Shown here: positions 7,791 through 15,676 of the stretch, one piece after another
How the letters are laid out: the number at the start of each line of letters is the position of its first letter
Numbering within the stretch: the first letter of the stretch is position 1
From: JALZKA01 sp963717635
GTDB lineage: Bacteria; Actinomycetota; Thermoleophilia; Solirubrobacterales; 70-9
Assembly: GCA_963717635.1 (NCBI GenBank)
Contig: OY970347.1
Coordinates: 62,001 to 126,000, forward strand
Reading direction: 5' to 3'
Length of the DNA: 64,000 bases
The notes under the pieces: model-generated
Databases searched by the model: none
What the model was told of the DNA's origin: nothing
The model's input: the letters and a program-made list of their open reading frames with translations, nothing else
Made by a program: the position numbers and the translations under genes

Positions 7791-7862
7791 TAGCCCCGCC
7801 GGGAATCGAACCCGAATCTGCAGAATGAAAATCTGCTGTCCTAGCCATTAGACGACGGGGCC
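7791..7862 (-). tRNA. tRNA-Glu (anticodon TTC)
   Basis: On the minus strand the sequence runs GGCCCCG-TC-GTCT..., anticodon stem GCAGA/TCTGC with loop TTTTCAT (anticodon TTC, reads GAA), T-arm TCGGG TTCGATT CCCGG and acceptor CGGGGCT plus discriminator A. The first pair would be G-U. It sits 29 nt downstream of argF and 34 nt upstream of lgt on the same strand. Confidence 0.95.
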
Positions 7863-7891
7863 GCAGCGGGCCAGTTTACGGCGGGGAGCGC

Positions 7892-8779
7892 TCAGCCAAC
7901 CAGCAGCTCGAGCAGCGCCTTCTGGGCGTGCAGGCGGTTCTCGGCCTGGTCCCAGACGGCGGAGTGCTCGCCGTACAGCACGCCCTCGGTGATCTCTTCG
8001 CCCGGGTGCGCGGGCAGGCAGTGCAGCGCGATCACCCGATCAGAGGCGGCACCCATCAGCTCCTCGTTGAGTTCGAACGGCGCGAGCGCGGCACGACGAG
8101 CGTCGGCATCGGCCTCGTCGCCCATGCTGACCCACACGTCGGTGTAGAGCGCGTCGGCGCCGGCCGCGGCTTCGAGCGGATCCCCCGTCTGCGACGCAGC
8201 CACTCCATCCTCGAGCCGATAGCCCTCGGGCGCGGCCACCACCACCTCCACGCCGGCCATGCCGCCCAGGATCGCCAGCGAGCGGGCGACGTTGTTGCCG
8301 TCGCCGACGTACGCGAGCCGCAGTCCTTCCAACTCGCCGAAGCGCTCGCGCAGGGTGAGCAGGTCGGCGAGCGCCTGGCAGGGGTGATGAAGCGGCGTCA
8401 GGCCGTTTACCACCGGGATCTCCGCATGCTGTGCCAGCTCCGCGACGGTCTCGTCGGAGCCCGACCGGATCACGACCCCGTGGACGAACCGTGAGAGCAT
8501 CCGCGCCGTGTCGGCGATCGACTCGCCGCGGCCGAGCTGCAGCTCGTCGGCGCGCAGCGGCAACGGGTGCGCCCCGAGCTCGGCCACGCCGACCTGGAAC
8601 GAAATGCGCGTCCGCGTCGAAGGCTTCTCGAACAACAGCGCGACCGTCTTGCCGGCCAGGGCCTCGCCCCCCTCGCCCTTGCTGCGCCCGGTCTTCAGCT
8701 CCCGAGCGCGGTCAAGCAGCCGCTCGAGCTCGTCGGCGGTGAGCTCTTCGCCGGTCAGGAAATGACGGGGATCGGCCAT
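7892..8779 (-). CDS. argF: Ornithine carbamoyltransferase
   Basis: 295 aa from the ATG giving MADPRHFLTGEEL; a longer GTG-start version would overlap the divergent gene and adds no conserved residues. The carbamoyl-phosphate motif FEKPSTRTR, the HHPCQALAD motif and the ornithine-binding HCLPAHPGEE are all intact, so it should form citrulline from ornithine and carbamoyl phosphate in arginine synthesis. No other arg genes are in the window. Only 19 nt separate it from the divergent nuclease-fold gene. A TAGTAT element on the minus strand (8793-8798) is a candidate -10. Confidence 0.92.
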   Translation of the reverse strand: MADPRHFLTGEELTADELERLLDRARELKTGRSKGEGGEALAGKTVALLFEKPSTRTRISFQVGVAELGAHPLPLRADELQLGRGESIADTARMLSRFVHGVVIRSGSDETVAELAQHAEIPVVNGLTPLHHPCQALADLLTLRERFGELEGLRLAYVGDGNNVARSLAILGGMAGVEVVVAAPEGYRLEDGVAASQTGDPLEAAAGADALYTDVWVSMGDEADADARRAALAPFELNEELMGAASDRVIALHCLPAHPGEEITEGVLYGEHSAVWDQAENRLHAQKALLELLVG

Positions 8780-8798
8780 CGGGAAGGCGGCGATACTA

Positions 8799-9632
8799 GT
8801 GCGCGTGCAGATCCGCGCGCTCACCTGGAACGTCTTTCACGGCCGCGACTTCCCGCCCGACCCGGCTCTCCGGACCCGGCGTTCGCGGATCTGGCGGCTG
8901 ACCGAGCGCAACGCGACCCACGCCCAGGTGAACCGGTCGCTGCGCCACGAGTTCTCGGAGGCGATCGCCGCGGCCCCGTGGGACGTCGCTCTGCTCCAGG
9001 AGTTCCCACCCCGCTGGGCCGCGCGCCTTGCCGCCGCCTGCGAAGCCAACCTCCACCGCGAGCTGACATCGCGGAACTCGCTGGCGCCCCTGCGGGCGCT
9101 GGCGACCTTGCTCAACCCCGACCTGACCGGCTCGAATGAGGGCGGCTCGAACCTGACCCTGGTCCGCCAGGTGGTTCTGGGACCGATCTCCGTGCGTCGC
9201 GTCCTGGTGCTCGCCCCAGGTCCGAAGCCGGAGCGACGGGCAATGGCCTTCACCCGGACCGAGGCCGGCCTTTGCGTCGCCAACCTCCATATCAGCACCG
9301 GTCCGCCGAACCGGCCCCGGGCCGAGGACGAGCTCCGGCTCGCCGCCGAGCGCTCCCTGGAGTGGGCTGGCGGCGCCCCGCTGATCCTCGGCGGCGACCT
9401 GAACGTTCGACCTCGCGACAGCGAGATCTACGAGGAACTGGCGGAGCGCTTCGGCCTTCGATCCCCGACCGCCCCGGACTCGCTCGACCACCTGCTGGTG
9501 CACGGTCTGACACCGGTCGAGCCACCAAGCCCCTGGCCGCCGGAGCGCCGCGAGGTCGTGGCCGGCGATGGCCTGCGGGTGCGCCTCTCCGACCACGCAC
9601 CGGTCGAAGCAACCTTCGAGCGGGCGGGTTAG
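8799..9632 (+). CDS. Endonuclease/exonuclease/phosphatase-fold protein
   Basis: 277 aa; GTG at 8799 or, fitting a -10 GATACT at 8792-8797 better, GTG at 8805. The fold's metal and catalytic residues are present: TWNVFHGR, LLQEFPPRW, NLHIS, LGGDLNVRPRD, SLDHLLV and LSDHAPVEA. There is no signal peptide, so it is cytoplasmic. The family cleaves phosphodiesters or phosphomonoesters (nucleic acids or lipids); the substrate cannot be told. A second, secreted member of the same superfamily lies at 26651-27829. Confidence 0.82.
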   Translation: MRVQIRALTWNVFHGRDFPPDPALRTRRSRIWRLTERNATHAQVNRSLRHEFSEAIAAAPWDVALLQEFPPRWAARLAAACEANLHRELTSRNSLAPLRALATLLNPDLTGSNEGGSNLTLVRQVVLGPISVRRVLVLAPGPKPERRAMAFTRTEAGLCVANLHISTGPPNRPRAEDELRLAAERSLEWAGGAPLILGGDLNVRPRDSEIYEELAERFGLRSPTAPDSLDHLLVHGLTPVEPPSPWPPERREVVAGDGLRVRLSDHAPVEATFERAG

Positions 9633-9663
9633 GCTCCGCATCAATCCCACGATTGGAGACGAG

Positions 9664-10269
9664 ATGGCTGCGGCGAAAAAGGGCGCGAAGGGCACGGCGG
9701 GCAAGGGCTCGAAGAAGAAGGGGTCGGCCCGCAAGAGCGCGTCAGCCGCTCGCGGCGACAAGAGCGTCGAGGCGTTCCGTAGTGCGCTGGAGCGCAGCCT
9801 GGTCCTATCGCGGGAGCGGCTCCAGGAGGCCGTGGACGACGCCGTCAAGCGCGGCCGCATGACCCAGGGCGACGCCAACGAGCTGGTCAGCCGCCTGGTC
9901 ACCCGTGGGCGCCAGCAGACCGACGACCTGATGAAGGAGTTGGAGCGGCTGCTCGACAAGGCCCGGTCCGACGTCGAATCCCGGGTCGCGCCGGCCCGCA
10001 AGCGCGTCGAGCGCGCGGCGAGCCGCGCCGCGAAGCGCACCCGCCAAGCTGCCGAGCCCGCCCTGGTGGAGGCCGACCGCCTGCGGCGCCGCGCCGGCGT
10101 GGGTTCCGCGCCGATCTCAGGCTACGACTCGCTGAGCGCCAGTCAGGTCAAGGCCCGGCTCAAGGACATGAAGCCAGCCGACCTGCGCAAGGTGCGCACT
10201 CAGGAAAAGCGCGGCAAGGCGCGCAAGAGCGTGCTCGGCGAGATCGACAAGAAGCTCGCCAAGAAGTAG
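9664..10269 (+). CDS. Lysine-rich phasin/histone-like protein
   Basis: 201 aa from ATG at 9664 with a GGAGA ribosome-binding site. The first 45 residues are an Ala/Lys/Ser/Gly-rich tail resembling AlgP/PhaF or histone H1 tails. Then follows a long charged helical segment (FRSALERSLVLSRERLQEAVDD, TDDLMKELERLLDKARSDVE) like phasins, and a C-terminal block LSASQVKARLKDMKPADLRKVRTQEKRGKARKS... ending IDKKLAKK. It probably coats granules or binds DNA. The gene converges on another coiled-coil protein gene with 3 nt between stops, suggesting a functional pair. Confidence 0.7.
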   Translation: MAAAKKGAKGTAGKGSKKKGSARKSASAARGDKSVEAFRSALERSLVLSRERLQEAVDDAVKRGRMTQGDANELVSRLVTRGRQQTDDLMKELERLLDKARSDVESRVAPARKRVERAASRAAKRTRQAAEPALVEADRLRRRAGVGSAPISGYDSLSASQVKARLKDMKPADLRKVRTQEKRGKARKSVLGEIDKKLAKK

Positions 10270-10272
10270 TCG

Positions 10273-10656
10273 CTAGGCAGCGCCGCCGCCGGAACCGGAG
10301 CCGCCGCCCGAGCCCGATCCGCCGGTGTCGCCGAAGAGCTGCTCGCGGCGCTTGTCGATCTCCTTCTGGACCTCGTCCAGAAGGTCGGCGCTGGCGCTCT
10401 GCACCCACTCGCGTACCTGCTCGAGCTGGCCGCGGAGCTGGCCGGTCGCCTCCTGGGCACGTTCCGTCGCTGCCGTCACCCCCTCCTGGGCACGAGACGT
10501 GGCCTGGTCGGACGCCGCTCGAACCTGCTCGAGCGCGGATTCGATCCGGGTCCGAGCCTCGCCGGTCGCATCCTCCGCCGCCTTGCGCAGGCTGTCGATC
10601 GCCTCCGTCAAACGGTCACCCGCACCCGGTTCTTGTCCGCCACTCGTGCCCTCCAT
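10273..10656 (-). CDS. Coiled-coil phasin-like protein with Gly/Ser tail
   Basis: 127 aa from ATG at 10656, preceded by a strong GAAGGAGGAG ribosome-binding site. Residues 15-105 are a continuous amphipathic, Ala/Glu/Gln-rich helix (IDSLRKAAEDATGEARTRIE and similar heptads), then a Gly/Ser tail (GGSGSGGGSGSGGGAA). It is acidic overall, the opposite of the basic protein encoded head-on to it. This composition fits phasin-like granule proteins or apolipoprotein-like coils; no specific family is recognised. Confidence 0.65.
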   Translation of the reverse strand: MEGTSGGQEPGAGDRLTEAIDSLRKAAEDATGEARTRIESALEQVRAASDQATSRAQEGVTAATERAQEATGQLRGQLEQVREWVQSASADLLDEVQKEIDKRREQLFGDTGGSGSGGGSGSGGGAA

Positions 10657-10695
10657 GCGCTGCTCCTCCTTCTCGGGGATCCGACGGTCCCACCC

Positions 10696-10701
10696 TACGA
10701 T
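10696..10701 (+). promoter_or_regulatory. -10 element (TACGAT) of the RlmD-like gene
   Basis: TACGAT ends 8 nt before the ATG at 10710, consistent with a leaderless transcript. Confidence 0.45.
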
Positions 10702-10709
10702 AGAACGCG

Positions 10710-12059
10710 ATGTCCACCGCCACTCCAAGAGCCGCGCGGCCGGCGAAGGGCGAAGAGCTCGAGCTTCAGGTCGAATCCCTCGCCCAGGGCGGGCGCGGCG
10801 TCGCCCGCCGCGAGGACGGCTTCGTGGTCTTCGTGGCGGGAGCGTTGCCGGGCGACCGGGTTCGGGCGCGGATCTCGCGCTCCAAGCGCGGCTACGCGGA
10901 GGCGGCGACAGTCGAGCTGCTCGAGCCGAGCGCCGAGCGCGTCGCCGAAGTCTGCCGCCACGAGGACGAGCCGTGCCCCGGCGCCCCCTGGCAGGGACTT
11001 CCGTATGAGCGCCAGCTCGAGCACAAGGCCGGCCAGGTGGACGAGGCCCTGCGGCGCCTGGGCCAGCTCGACGGCTTCGACCTGGCGCCGATCGTGCCGG
11101 CCGTCTCCGAGTGGCGCTATCGCAACAAGCTCGAGTACTCGTTCGGCGACCGCGACGGGGAGGCGGTACTCGGCTTCCACCGGCGTGGCAGCTGGCGCGA
11201 GGTCGTGAACGTCGACGACTGCCATTTGGCCTCGGAGGGCAACAACACCGCCCGTAACGCCGTCCGCGACTGGGCCCGCGCCGAGGGACTCCCTCCCTAC
11301 GAGCAGGACGACGGCCGCGGGGTCCTCCGCAACCTCGTGGTTCGCGAGGGCACCCGGACCGGCCAGGTGCAGACCCGGCTTGTCACCACGGCGGCCGAGT
11401 TCCCGCGCCCACCCGTTGACCTGCACACGGTGATCGACGGTCCGAGCGGCGGCACCGACGGCCCGACCGGCGTGCTCGGCGAGGAGCATCTCGAGGAGGA
11501 GCTCTGCGGTCTGCGCTTCCGGATCTCCCACGCCGCCTTCTTCCAGACGAACACGGAGATGGCCGAGCGCCTCTACGGAATCGTGCGCGAATTCGCTGGG
11601 CTGACCGGAGCCGAGCGCGTCTACGACCTCTACTGCGGGATCGGCACGATCGGTCTCTCGCTTGCAAGCTCGGCCCGGGAAGTCTGGGGGATCGAGAGCG
11701 TCCCCGAAGCCGTCGCCGACGCCGAGCGCAATGCCAAGCGCAACGGCATCACCAACGCCCGATTCGTCGCGGCGGACGCCCGGATCGGCGTCCGGCCGCT
11801 GATCGAGCAGGCCGGCAAGCCCGACGTCGTGATCGTCGACCCGCCGCGCGCGGGCCTTTCGAAGAAGGTCGTCCGCCGGCTGATCGAATGCGAGGCGCCG
11901 CGGATCGTCTACGTCTCCTGCAACCCGACGACCCTCGCCCCGAACGCGGCGCAACTGGTGGAGGCCGGGTACACGCTGCGCCGGGTCGCGCCGGTCGACA
12001 TGTTCCCGCAGACGCCGCACGTCGAGTCTGTGGCGCTGCTGGAGCGAGCACCGGATTAG
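10710..12059 (+). CDS. RlmD/TrmA-family RNA (uracil-5-)-methyltransferase
   Basis: 449 aa. An N-terminal TRAM domain (ELQVESLAQGGRGVARREDG...DRVRARI) is followed by the RNA-recognition middle part and a SAM-binding domain (VYDLYCGIGTIGLSLA, about residue 306). The catalytic DPPRAGLSKK and YVSCNPTTLA motifs, including the nucleophilic Cys, are intact. The family methylates U1939/U747 of 23S rRNA or U54 of tRNA. The iron-sulfur cluster cysteines of E. coli RlmD are mostly absent (only C in EVCRHEDEPCPG), so this is the cluster-less type and its exact uridine is uncertain. Confidence 0.85.
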   Translation: MSTATPRAARPAKGEELELQVESLAQGGRGVARREDGFVVFVAGALPGDRVRARISRSKRGYAEAATVELLEPSAERVAEVCRHEDEPCPGAPWQGLPYERQLEHKAGQVDEALRRLGQLDGFDLAPIVPAVSEWRYRNKLEYSFGDRDGEAVLGFHRRGSWREVVNVDDCHLASEGNNTARNAVRDWARAEGLPPYEQDDGRGVLRNLVVREGTRTGQVQTRLVTTAAEFPRPPVDLHTVIDGPSGGTDGPTGVLGEEHLEEELCGLRFRISHAAFFQTNTEMAERLYGIVREFAGLTGAERVYDLYCGIGTIGLSLASSAREVWGIESVPEAVADAERNAKRNGITNARFVAADARIGVRPLIEQAGKPDVVIVDPPRAGLSKKVVRRLIECEAPRIVYVSCNPTTLAPNAAQLVEAGYTLRRVAPVDMFPQTPHVESVALLERAPD

Positions 12060-12062
12060 GCT
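12057..12062 (+). promoter_or_regulatory. -10 element (TAGGCT) of the LLM oxidoreductase gene
   Basis: TAGGCT overlaps the upstream TAG stop and ends 6 nt before the GTG at 12069, again with no room for a leader. Confidence 0.4.
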
Positions 12063-12068
12063 CAAGGC

Positions 12069-12845
12069 GTGAGCCGAGGATTCGGAGTCGCCGCCGGGCT
12101 CGACCCGGAGATCGCCAGCCCGCTGGCCGCGAGATGCGCCGGGCTGGGTTATCAGTCGATGTGGACGAACGACCACCCCGGCGCCAGCGGATTGGAAACG
12201 CTGGCGACGTTCGCCGAGGGATCCGCCGAAATCGACCTCGGGGTCGCGGTCATCGCCCTCGACCGCCACGAACCCGATGCGATCGCGGCGACGATCGACG
12301 AGCTTGGGCTCCCGCGCGAGCGGCTCTGGATCGGGGTCGGCGCCGGCTTCTCGCCGAAGCCGCTGACCGCGATGCGCGAGGGCCTTCCACGGCTGCGCGA
12401 AGCCCTTGGTGACATCCGTGTTGTCCTCGCGGCGATGGGACCGAAGATGTGCGCGTTCGGCGGGGCGGAGTTCGACGGCGTCTTCTTCAACTGGATGACG
12501 CCCGCCTTCGCGGCCTCGGCACGCGAGCACGTCGAACGCGGGGCGAGCGAGGCCGGCCGCGAGACCCCGCCTGTGCTCGGCTACGTGCGCACAGCCGTCG
12601 GCCCGGATGCCGCCGAGCGACTCGCCAAGGAGGAGTCGTTCTACCGCGGCCTCCACGACGGCTACCGCAACCACTTCGCCCGTCTCTCGGAGCCCGAAGG
12701 CACGGTCGGTGTGGCGGCCACCGACGCCAACGTCGCCCAGGCGGCGCTCGCTGTCTACGAGGCGCTCGACGTCACCGTCGTCCGCGGACTGGCGAGCGCC
12801 AGGCTCGAGGCGATGATTGCGTTGGCGGAAGCTGCCGCCCCGTAG
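12069..12845 (+). CDS. LLM-class (luciferase-like) F420/flavin-dependent oxidoreductase
   Basis: 258 aa, shorter than the usual 290-330 aa of the family. Family features are GLGYQSMWTNDHPGASGLETLA, the beta-barrel segment EIDLGVAVIALDRHEPDAIA, GLPRERLWIGVGAGF, and FDGVFFNWMTPA. Such enzymes are usually F420-dependent in Actinobacteria, which fits the presumed lineage, but flavin use cannot be excluded. The N-terminus starts directly with the first barrel strand (FGVAAGLDPEIA). The substrate is unknown. Confidence 0.75.
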   Translation: MSRGFGVAAGLDPEIASPLAARCAGLGYQSMWTNDHPGASGLETLATFAEGSAEIDLGVAVIALDRHEPDAIAATIDELGLPRERLWIGVGAGFSPKPLTAMREGLPRLREALGDIRVVLAAMGPKMCAFGGAEFDGVFFNWMTPAFAASAREHVERGASEAGRETPPVLGYVRTAVGPDAAERLAKEESFYRGLHDGYRNHFARLSEPEGTVGVAATDANVAQAALAVYEALDVTVVRGLASARLEAMIALAEAAAP

Positions 12846-12870
12846 CGGCGACGGGCGCTTCGCACCCCGG

Positions 12871-13440
12871 TCAGCGGCCTTCCCGCAGCCCCGCCGCGGC
12901 GAGTGTCTGCTCCCACGTCCAGAGGACGTCCTGCCGCGCGACCCGGCCGCCGGGCGAGAGGTGGTAGATGGAACCCCACGTCTGTTGCGTGCGGGCTCCG
13001 CTAGTGCGCCCGGATCCCGTCATCTTTGCCCGCAGGACAAGGCGATCGCCCAGGTCGATCAGGTGCTCGGGAGCCCAGCGCACGTCCGGCAGTTCTTCTG
13101 CGACGGCCTCGATCAGCTCGCTCCAGCCTTCGCGACCGCGGTAACTGTCGGCGAGCCCGAGGGTCCGGAACCCGGTGTCGATGTGGAACTCGCATTCGGG
13201 CTCGTAGGCGAGCGCGACGAACGAATCGTCGTGGCGATTCGTAGCGGCAAACCCGCGCAGGAAACCCACCTGGAGAGCACGCCGGCGTAGCCGCGAGGTC
13301 GGGTGCAGCCGGCTGACGGCCGTCAAACCGAGCCGCACGAGAGGCGGCACGAGCGACGCCACTCGTTCGAGCGCCGGTTGGCCGGTGCGCTCGCTGAGTG
13401 GCGGGATGTCCACGCCCCTAAATGCCCCGCTCGCAGCCAT
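12871..13440 (-). CDS. NTF2/SnoaL-like protein
   Basis: 189 aa. After an N-terminal helix (LVRLGLTAVSRLHPTSRLRRRALQ) the central part resembles SnoaL/NTF2-like folds: GFAATNRHDDSFVALAYEPECEFHID, YRGREGWSELIEAVAEEL, and a C-terminal strand-helix VLWTWEQTLAAAGL. Function is unknown. It is a paralogue of the gene at 63276-63878, sharing the SRLRR helix, the F-RxDF-like segment and a closing W...L.AAGL. A possible -10 (AATACT, minus strand, 13449-13454) ends 8 nt before the ATG. Confidence 0.7.
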   Translation of the reverse strand: MAASGAFRGVDIPPLSERTGQPALERVASLVPPLVRLGLTAVSRLHPTSRLRRRALQVGFLRGFAATNRHDDSFVALAYEPECEFHIDTGFRTLGLADSYRGREGWSELIEAVAEELPDVRWAPEHLIDLGDRLVLRAKMTGSGRTSGARTQQTWGSIYHLSPGGRVARQDVLWTWEQTLAAAGLREGR

Positions 13441-13491
13441 CGCGCGGGAGTATTTCGCAACTGGACCGGCGCCTCCTCGCGGGCGCTGGAC

Positions 13492-13497
13492 TAGCCT
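13492..13497 (+). promoter_or_regulatory. -10 element (TAGCCT) of the GH5 gene
   Basis: TAGCCT ends 8 nt before the ATG at 13506 and supports that start over an upstream GTG/ATG. Confidence 0.45.
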
Positions 13498-13505
13498 CCG
13501 CCGCG

Positions 13506-14987
13506 ATGCGTCGCGGGCGATTGATCACCTGCCTTTTCGCGCTGCTCGCCGGCCTCGCGCCGGCGGCTTCGGCCAAGCCGCTGAAGAACGAGGGGCGCTG
13601 GGTAATCGACGCGCGCGGCCGCGTCGTTGTGCTCCACGGCTGGAACCTGGTGTCGAAGGTCGGCTCGTATCGGCCGGAGGACACCGGTTTCGGACGCGAC
13701 GATGCCCGCTTTCTCAAGCGGAACGGCTTCAACACGGTGCGGCTGGGCGTCATCTACAAGGCCCTCGAGCCGAACCCTCCGGATGCCAGCGGCAAGCCGC
13801 GCTACCGCAGGGGATACCTGCGCAGTATCAAGCGCACCCAGCGCCTGCTTGCCCAGCACGGCATATATACGCTCCTCGACTTCCACCAGGACCTCTACAA
13901 CGAGCGCTTCCAGGGCGAGGGCTGGCCCGATTGGCAGGTCGTGGACGACGGGCTTCCCTCCCAGCCGCAGGTGGGCTTTCCCGGCAACTACGTCGTCAAC
14001 GTCGGGTTGCAGCGGGCGTTCGACAACTTCTGGGCGAATCAGCCGGTCCTGGGCGCTGGCCTCCAGGACCACTACGCCGCCGCCTGGCGCCACGTCGCCC
14101 GCCGTTTTCGCAAGAGCCGCAGGTTGCTCGGCTACAACATCATCAACGAGCCCTGGCCCGGCACCGCCTATCCGACCTGCATCTCAACCACCGGCTGCCC
14201 GGTCTTCGACACCCAGACGCTCGAGCCGTTCTCCGAGCGCGTGATCGCCGCGATCCGCAAGGCGGACCGCAAGACGCTCGTGTGGTACTCGCCGAACGTC
14301 CTCTTCGACTTCGGCGCCGACAGCAATCACGGCGACACCGGCGATCGCCGGGCCGGTTTCGCTTTCAACATGTACTGCCTGGCGGGTGGCTTCCTCCCGG
14401 CGAACCCCGTCGGCGACCTTTCCTGCAGCACCACGTACGGGATCACGCTTGACAACGCCGAGGCGCAGTCCGAGCAGACCGGCGACGCGCTGCTGATGAC
14501 GGAATACGGCGCGACCAACGACGTCAGCGTGATCAAGGAGATCGTCGCGCTGGCCGACCGGGAGATGATGAGTTGGCAGCAGTGGCACTACTGCGAGTGC
14601 GACGACCCGACCACCGCCGGCGGCGGCGTCCAGTCGGTGGTCGTGGATCCGCGCGACCCGCCACGCGGCGACAACGTGAATCGCGCGAAGCTGCGAGCCA
14701 CCGCTCGCCCCTATCCCCGCGCCGTCGCGGGCACCCCGCTCGGCTGGGGCTTCCAGCCCGGTACTCGCGAGTTCGGCCTTGCCTACTCGGCCAGGACCCC
14801 AAAGGGCCGGCGGCTACCGCGGCGGGTCAAGACCGAAATCTTCCTCCCTCGCATCCACTACCGGCGCGGGTACCGGGTCGAGCTGGAAGGCGCCCGTCGC
14901 GTCTCGCGACGTAAGGCGAGGGTGCTGAAGCTCAAGCGGCTCCGCGGCGCCGAGCAGGTGACGGTGTCGGTCAGCCCCCGTCAGTAG
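13506..14987 (+). CDS. Secreted glycoside hydrolase family 5, endoglycoceramidase-like
   Basis: 493 aa. Signal peptide MRRGRLITCLFALLAGLAPAASA with a likely cut after ASA. The catalytic barrel starts at VLHGWNLVSK, and carries DFHQDLYNERF (a hallmark of endoglycoceramidase-type GH5), the acid/base Glu in NIINEPWPG (about residue 212) and the nucleophile Glu in LMTEYGATND (about 332). A C-terminal beta domain of about 100 residues follows. It would cleave glycans or glycolipid headgroups outside the cell. The 3' end overlaps the convergent glycosylase-like gene by 7 nt. Confidence 0.88.
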   Translation: MRRGRLITCLFALLAGLAPAASAKPLKNEGRWVIDARGRVVVLHGWNLVSKVGSYRPEDTGFGRDDARFLKRNGFNTVRLGVIYKALEPNPPDASGKPRYRRGYLRSIKRTQRLLAQHGIYTLLDFHQDLYNERFQGEGWPDWQVVDDGLPSQPQVGFPGNYVVNVGLQRAFDNFWANQPVLGAGLQDHYAAAWRHVARRFRKSRRLLGYNIINEPWPGTAYPTCISTTGCPVFDTQTLEPFSERVIAAIRKADRKTLVWYSPNVLFDFGADSNHGDTGDRRAGFAFNMYCLAGGFLPANPVGDLSCSTTYGITLDNAEAQSEQTGDALLMTEYGATNDVSVIKEIVALADREMMSWQQWHYCECDDPTTAGGGVQSVVVDPRDPPRGDNVNRAKLRATARPYPRAVAGTPLGWGFQPGTREFGLAYSARTPKGRRLPRRVKTEIFLPRIHYRRGYRVELEGARRVSRRKARVLKLKRLRGAEQVTVSVSPRQ

Positions 14988-15676
14988 GGCGGCAGCTCGG
15001 CGTACCAGTCGCCGAGCGCCCGGAAGGCGGCCCAGAACTCGCGCTTCGACTCCTCGGAGTCGAGCGACTCGTCGATCTCGGGAACGCAGAGGACGTCGAT
15101 CGTCGGCGTCAGCGACTGCACCTCGCCCAGCGTGGCCTCGAGCGGCCGCGCCAGCGGCACCCCGACCTCGCCGAGCGTCTCGAGCGCCCGGTCGCCCATC
15201 ACGACGATCATCCGCGGTTGGACGATCGCGATCTCCTCGACGATGCGCTCGATGCACTCGCCGCCGGCAAGCCCGGGGTCGGCGACCGGGCACTTCACGC
15301 AGAGCGTGCCGTAGACGGTGAGGGGATCGATCCCGAGCCGTTTGAAGCTCTTCATCAGCGCGTTCCCCGCGCGACCGTAGAAGGCGACGCCCTCCTCGAT
15401 CTCGGCGGCGGTCGGCGCGTACTTCAAGAGCATGACGTCGGCCTGCGGGTGACCGGAGCCGAGGACCGGCATCAGGTTGCCGCGCGGGCAGTGCGCGCAT
15501 TCCTGGAGCCGGCGCGTCAGCTGATTGAGCTCGCGAATCGCGCGCTCGAGGTACTTCTCCTGGATCTCGTCGTCGGTCGTGGGCAAGGGATCCCTCCGCT
15601 CGCGCCCGGCAGAACGGGCGCCGGAGGCTCTCTTTGACGAGCCCGGCTGCCCTCCTGCCGGTTCGCCCGCCTGCAT
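14981..15676 (-). CDS. Uracil-DNA-glycosylase-superfamily protein with altered catalytic motifs
   Basis: 231 aa from the ATG that overlaps the upstream stop as TGATG; a longer start at 15727 would overlap the GT-PHP gene by 52 nt. A low-complexity head is followed by the four cysteines of iron-sulfur family 4/5 glycosylases (CAHCPRGN and CVKCP...GGEC) and the strand VQPRMIVVMGDRALETLG. However motif 1 reads LLKYAPTAAEIEEG in place of GEAPG, though YGRAGNAL is kept, and the catalytic HPS motif is replaced by a stretch around CVPEID. Uracil excision is therefore doubtful. Confidence 0.75.
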   Translation of the reverse strand: MQAGEPAGGQPGSSKRASGARSAGRERRDPLPTTDDEIQEKYLERAIRELNQLTRRLQECAHCPRGNLMPVLGSGHPQADVMLLKYAPTAAEIEEGVAFYGRAGNALMKSFKRLGIDPLTVYGTLCVKCPVADPGLAGGECIERIVEEIAIVQPRMIVVMGDRALETLGEVGVPLARPLEATLGEVQSLTPTIDVLCVPEIDESLDSEESKREFWAAFRALGDWYAELPPY

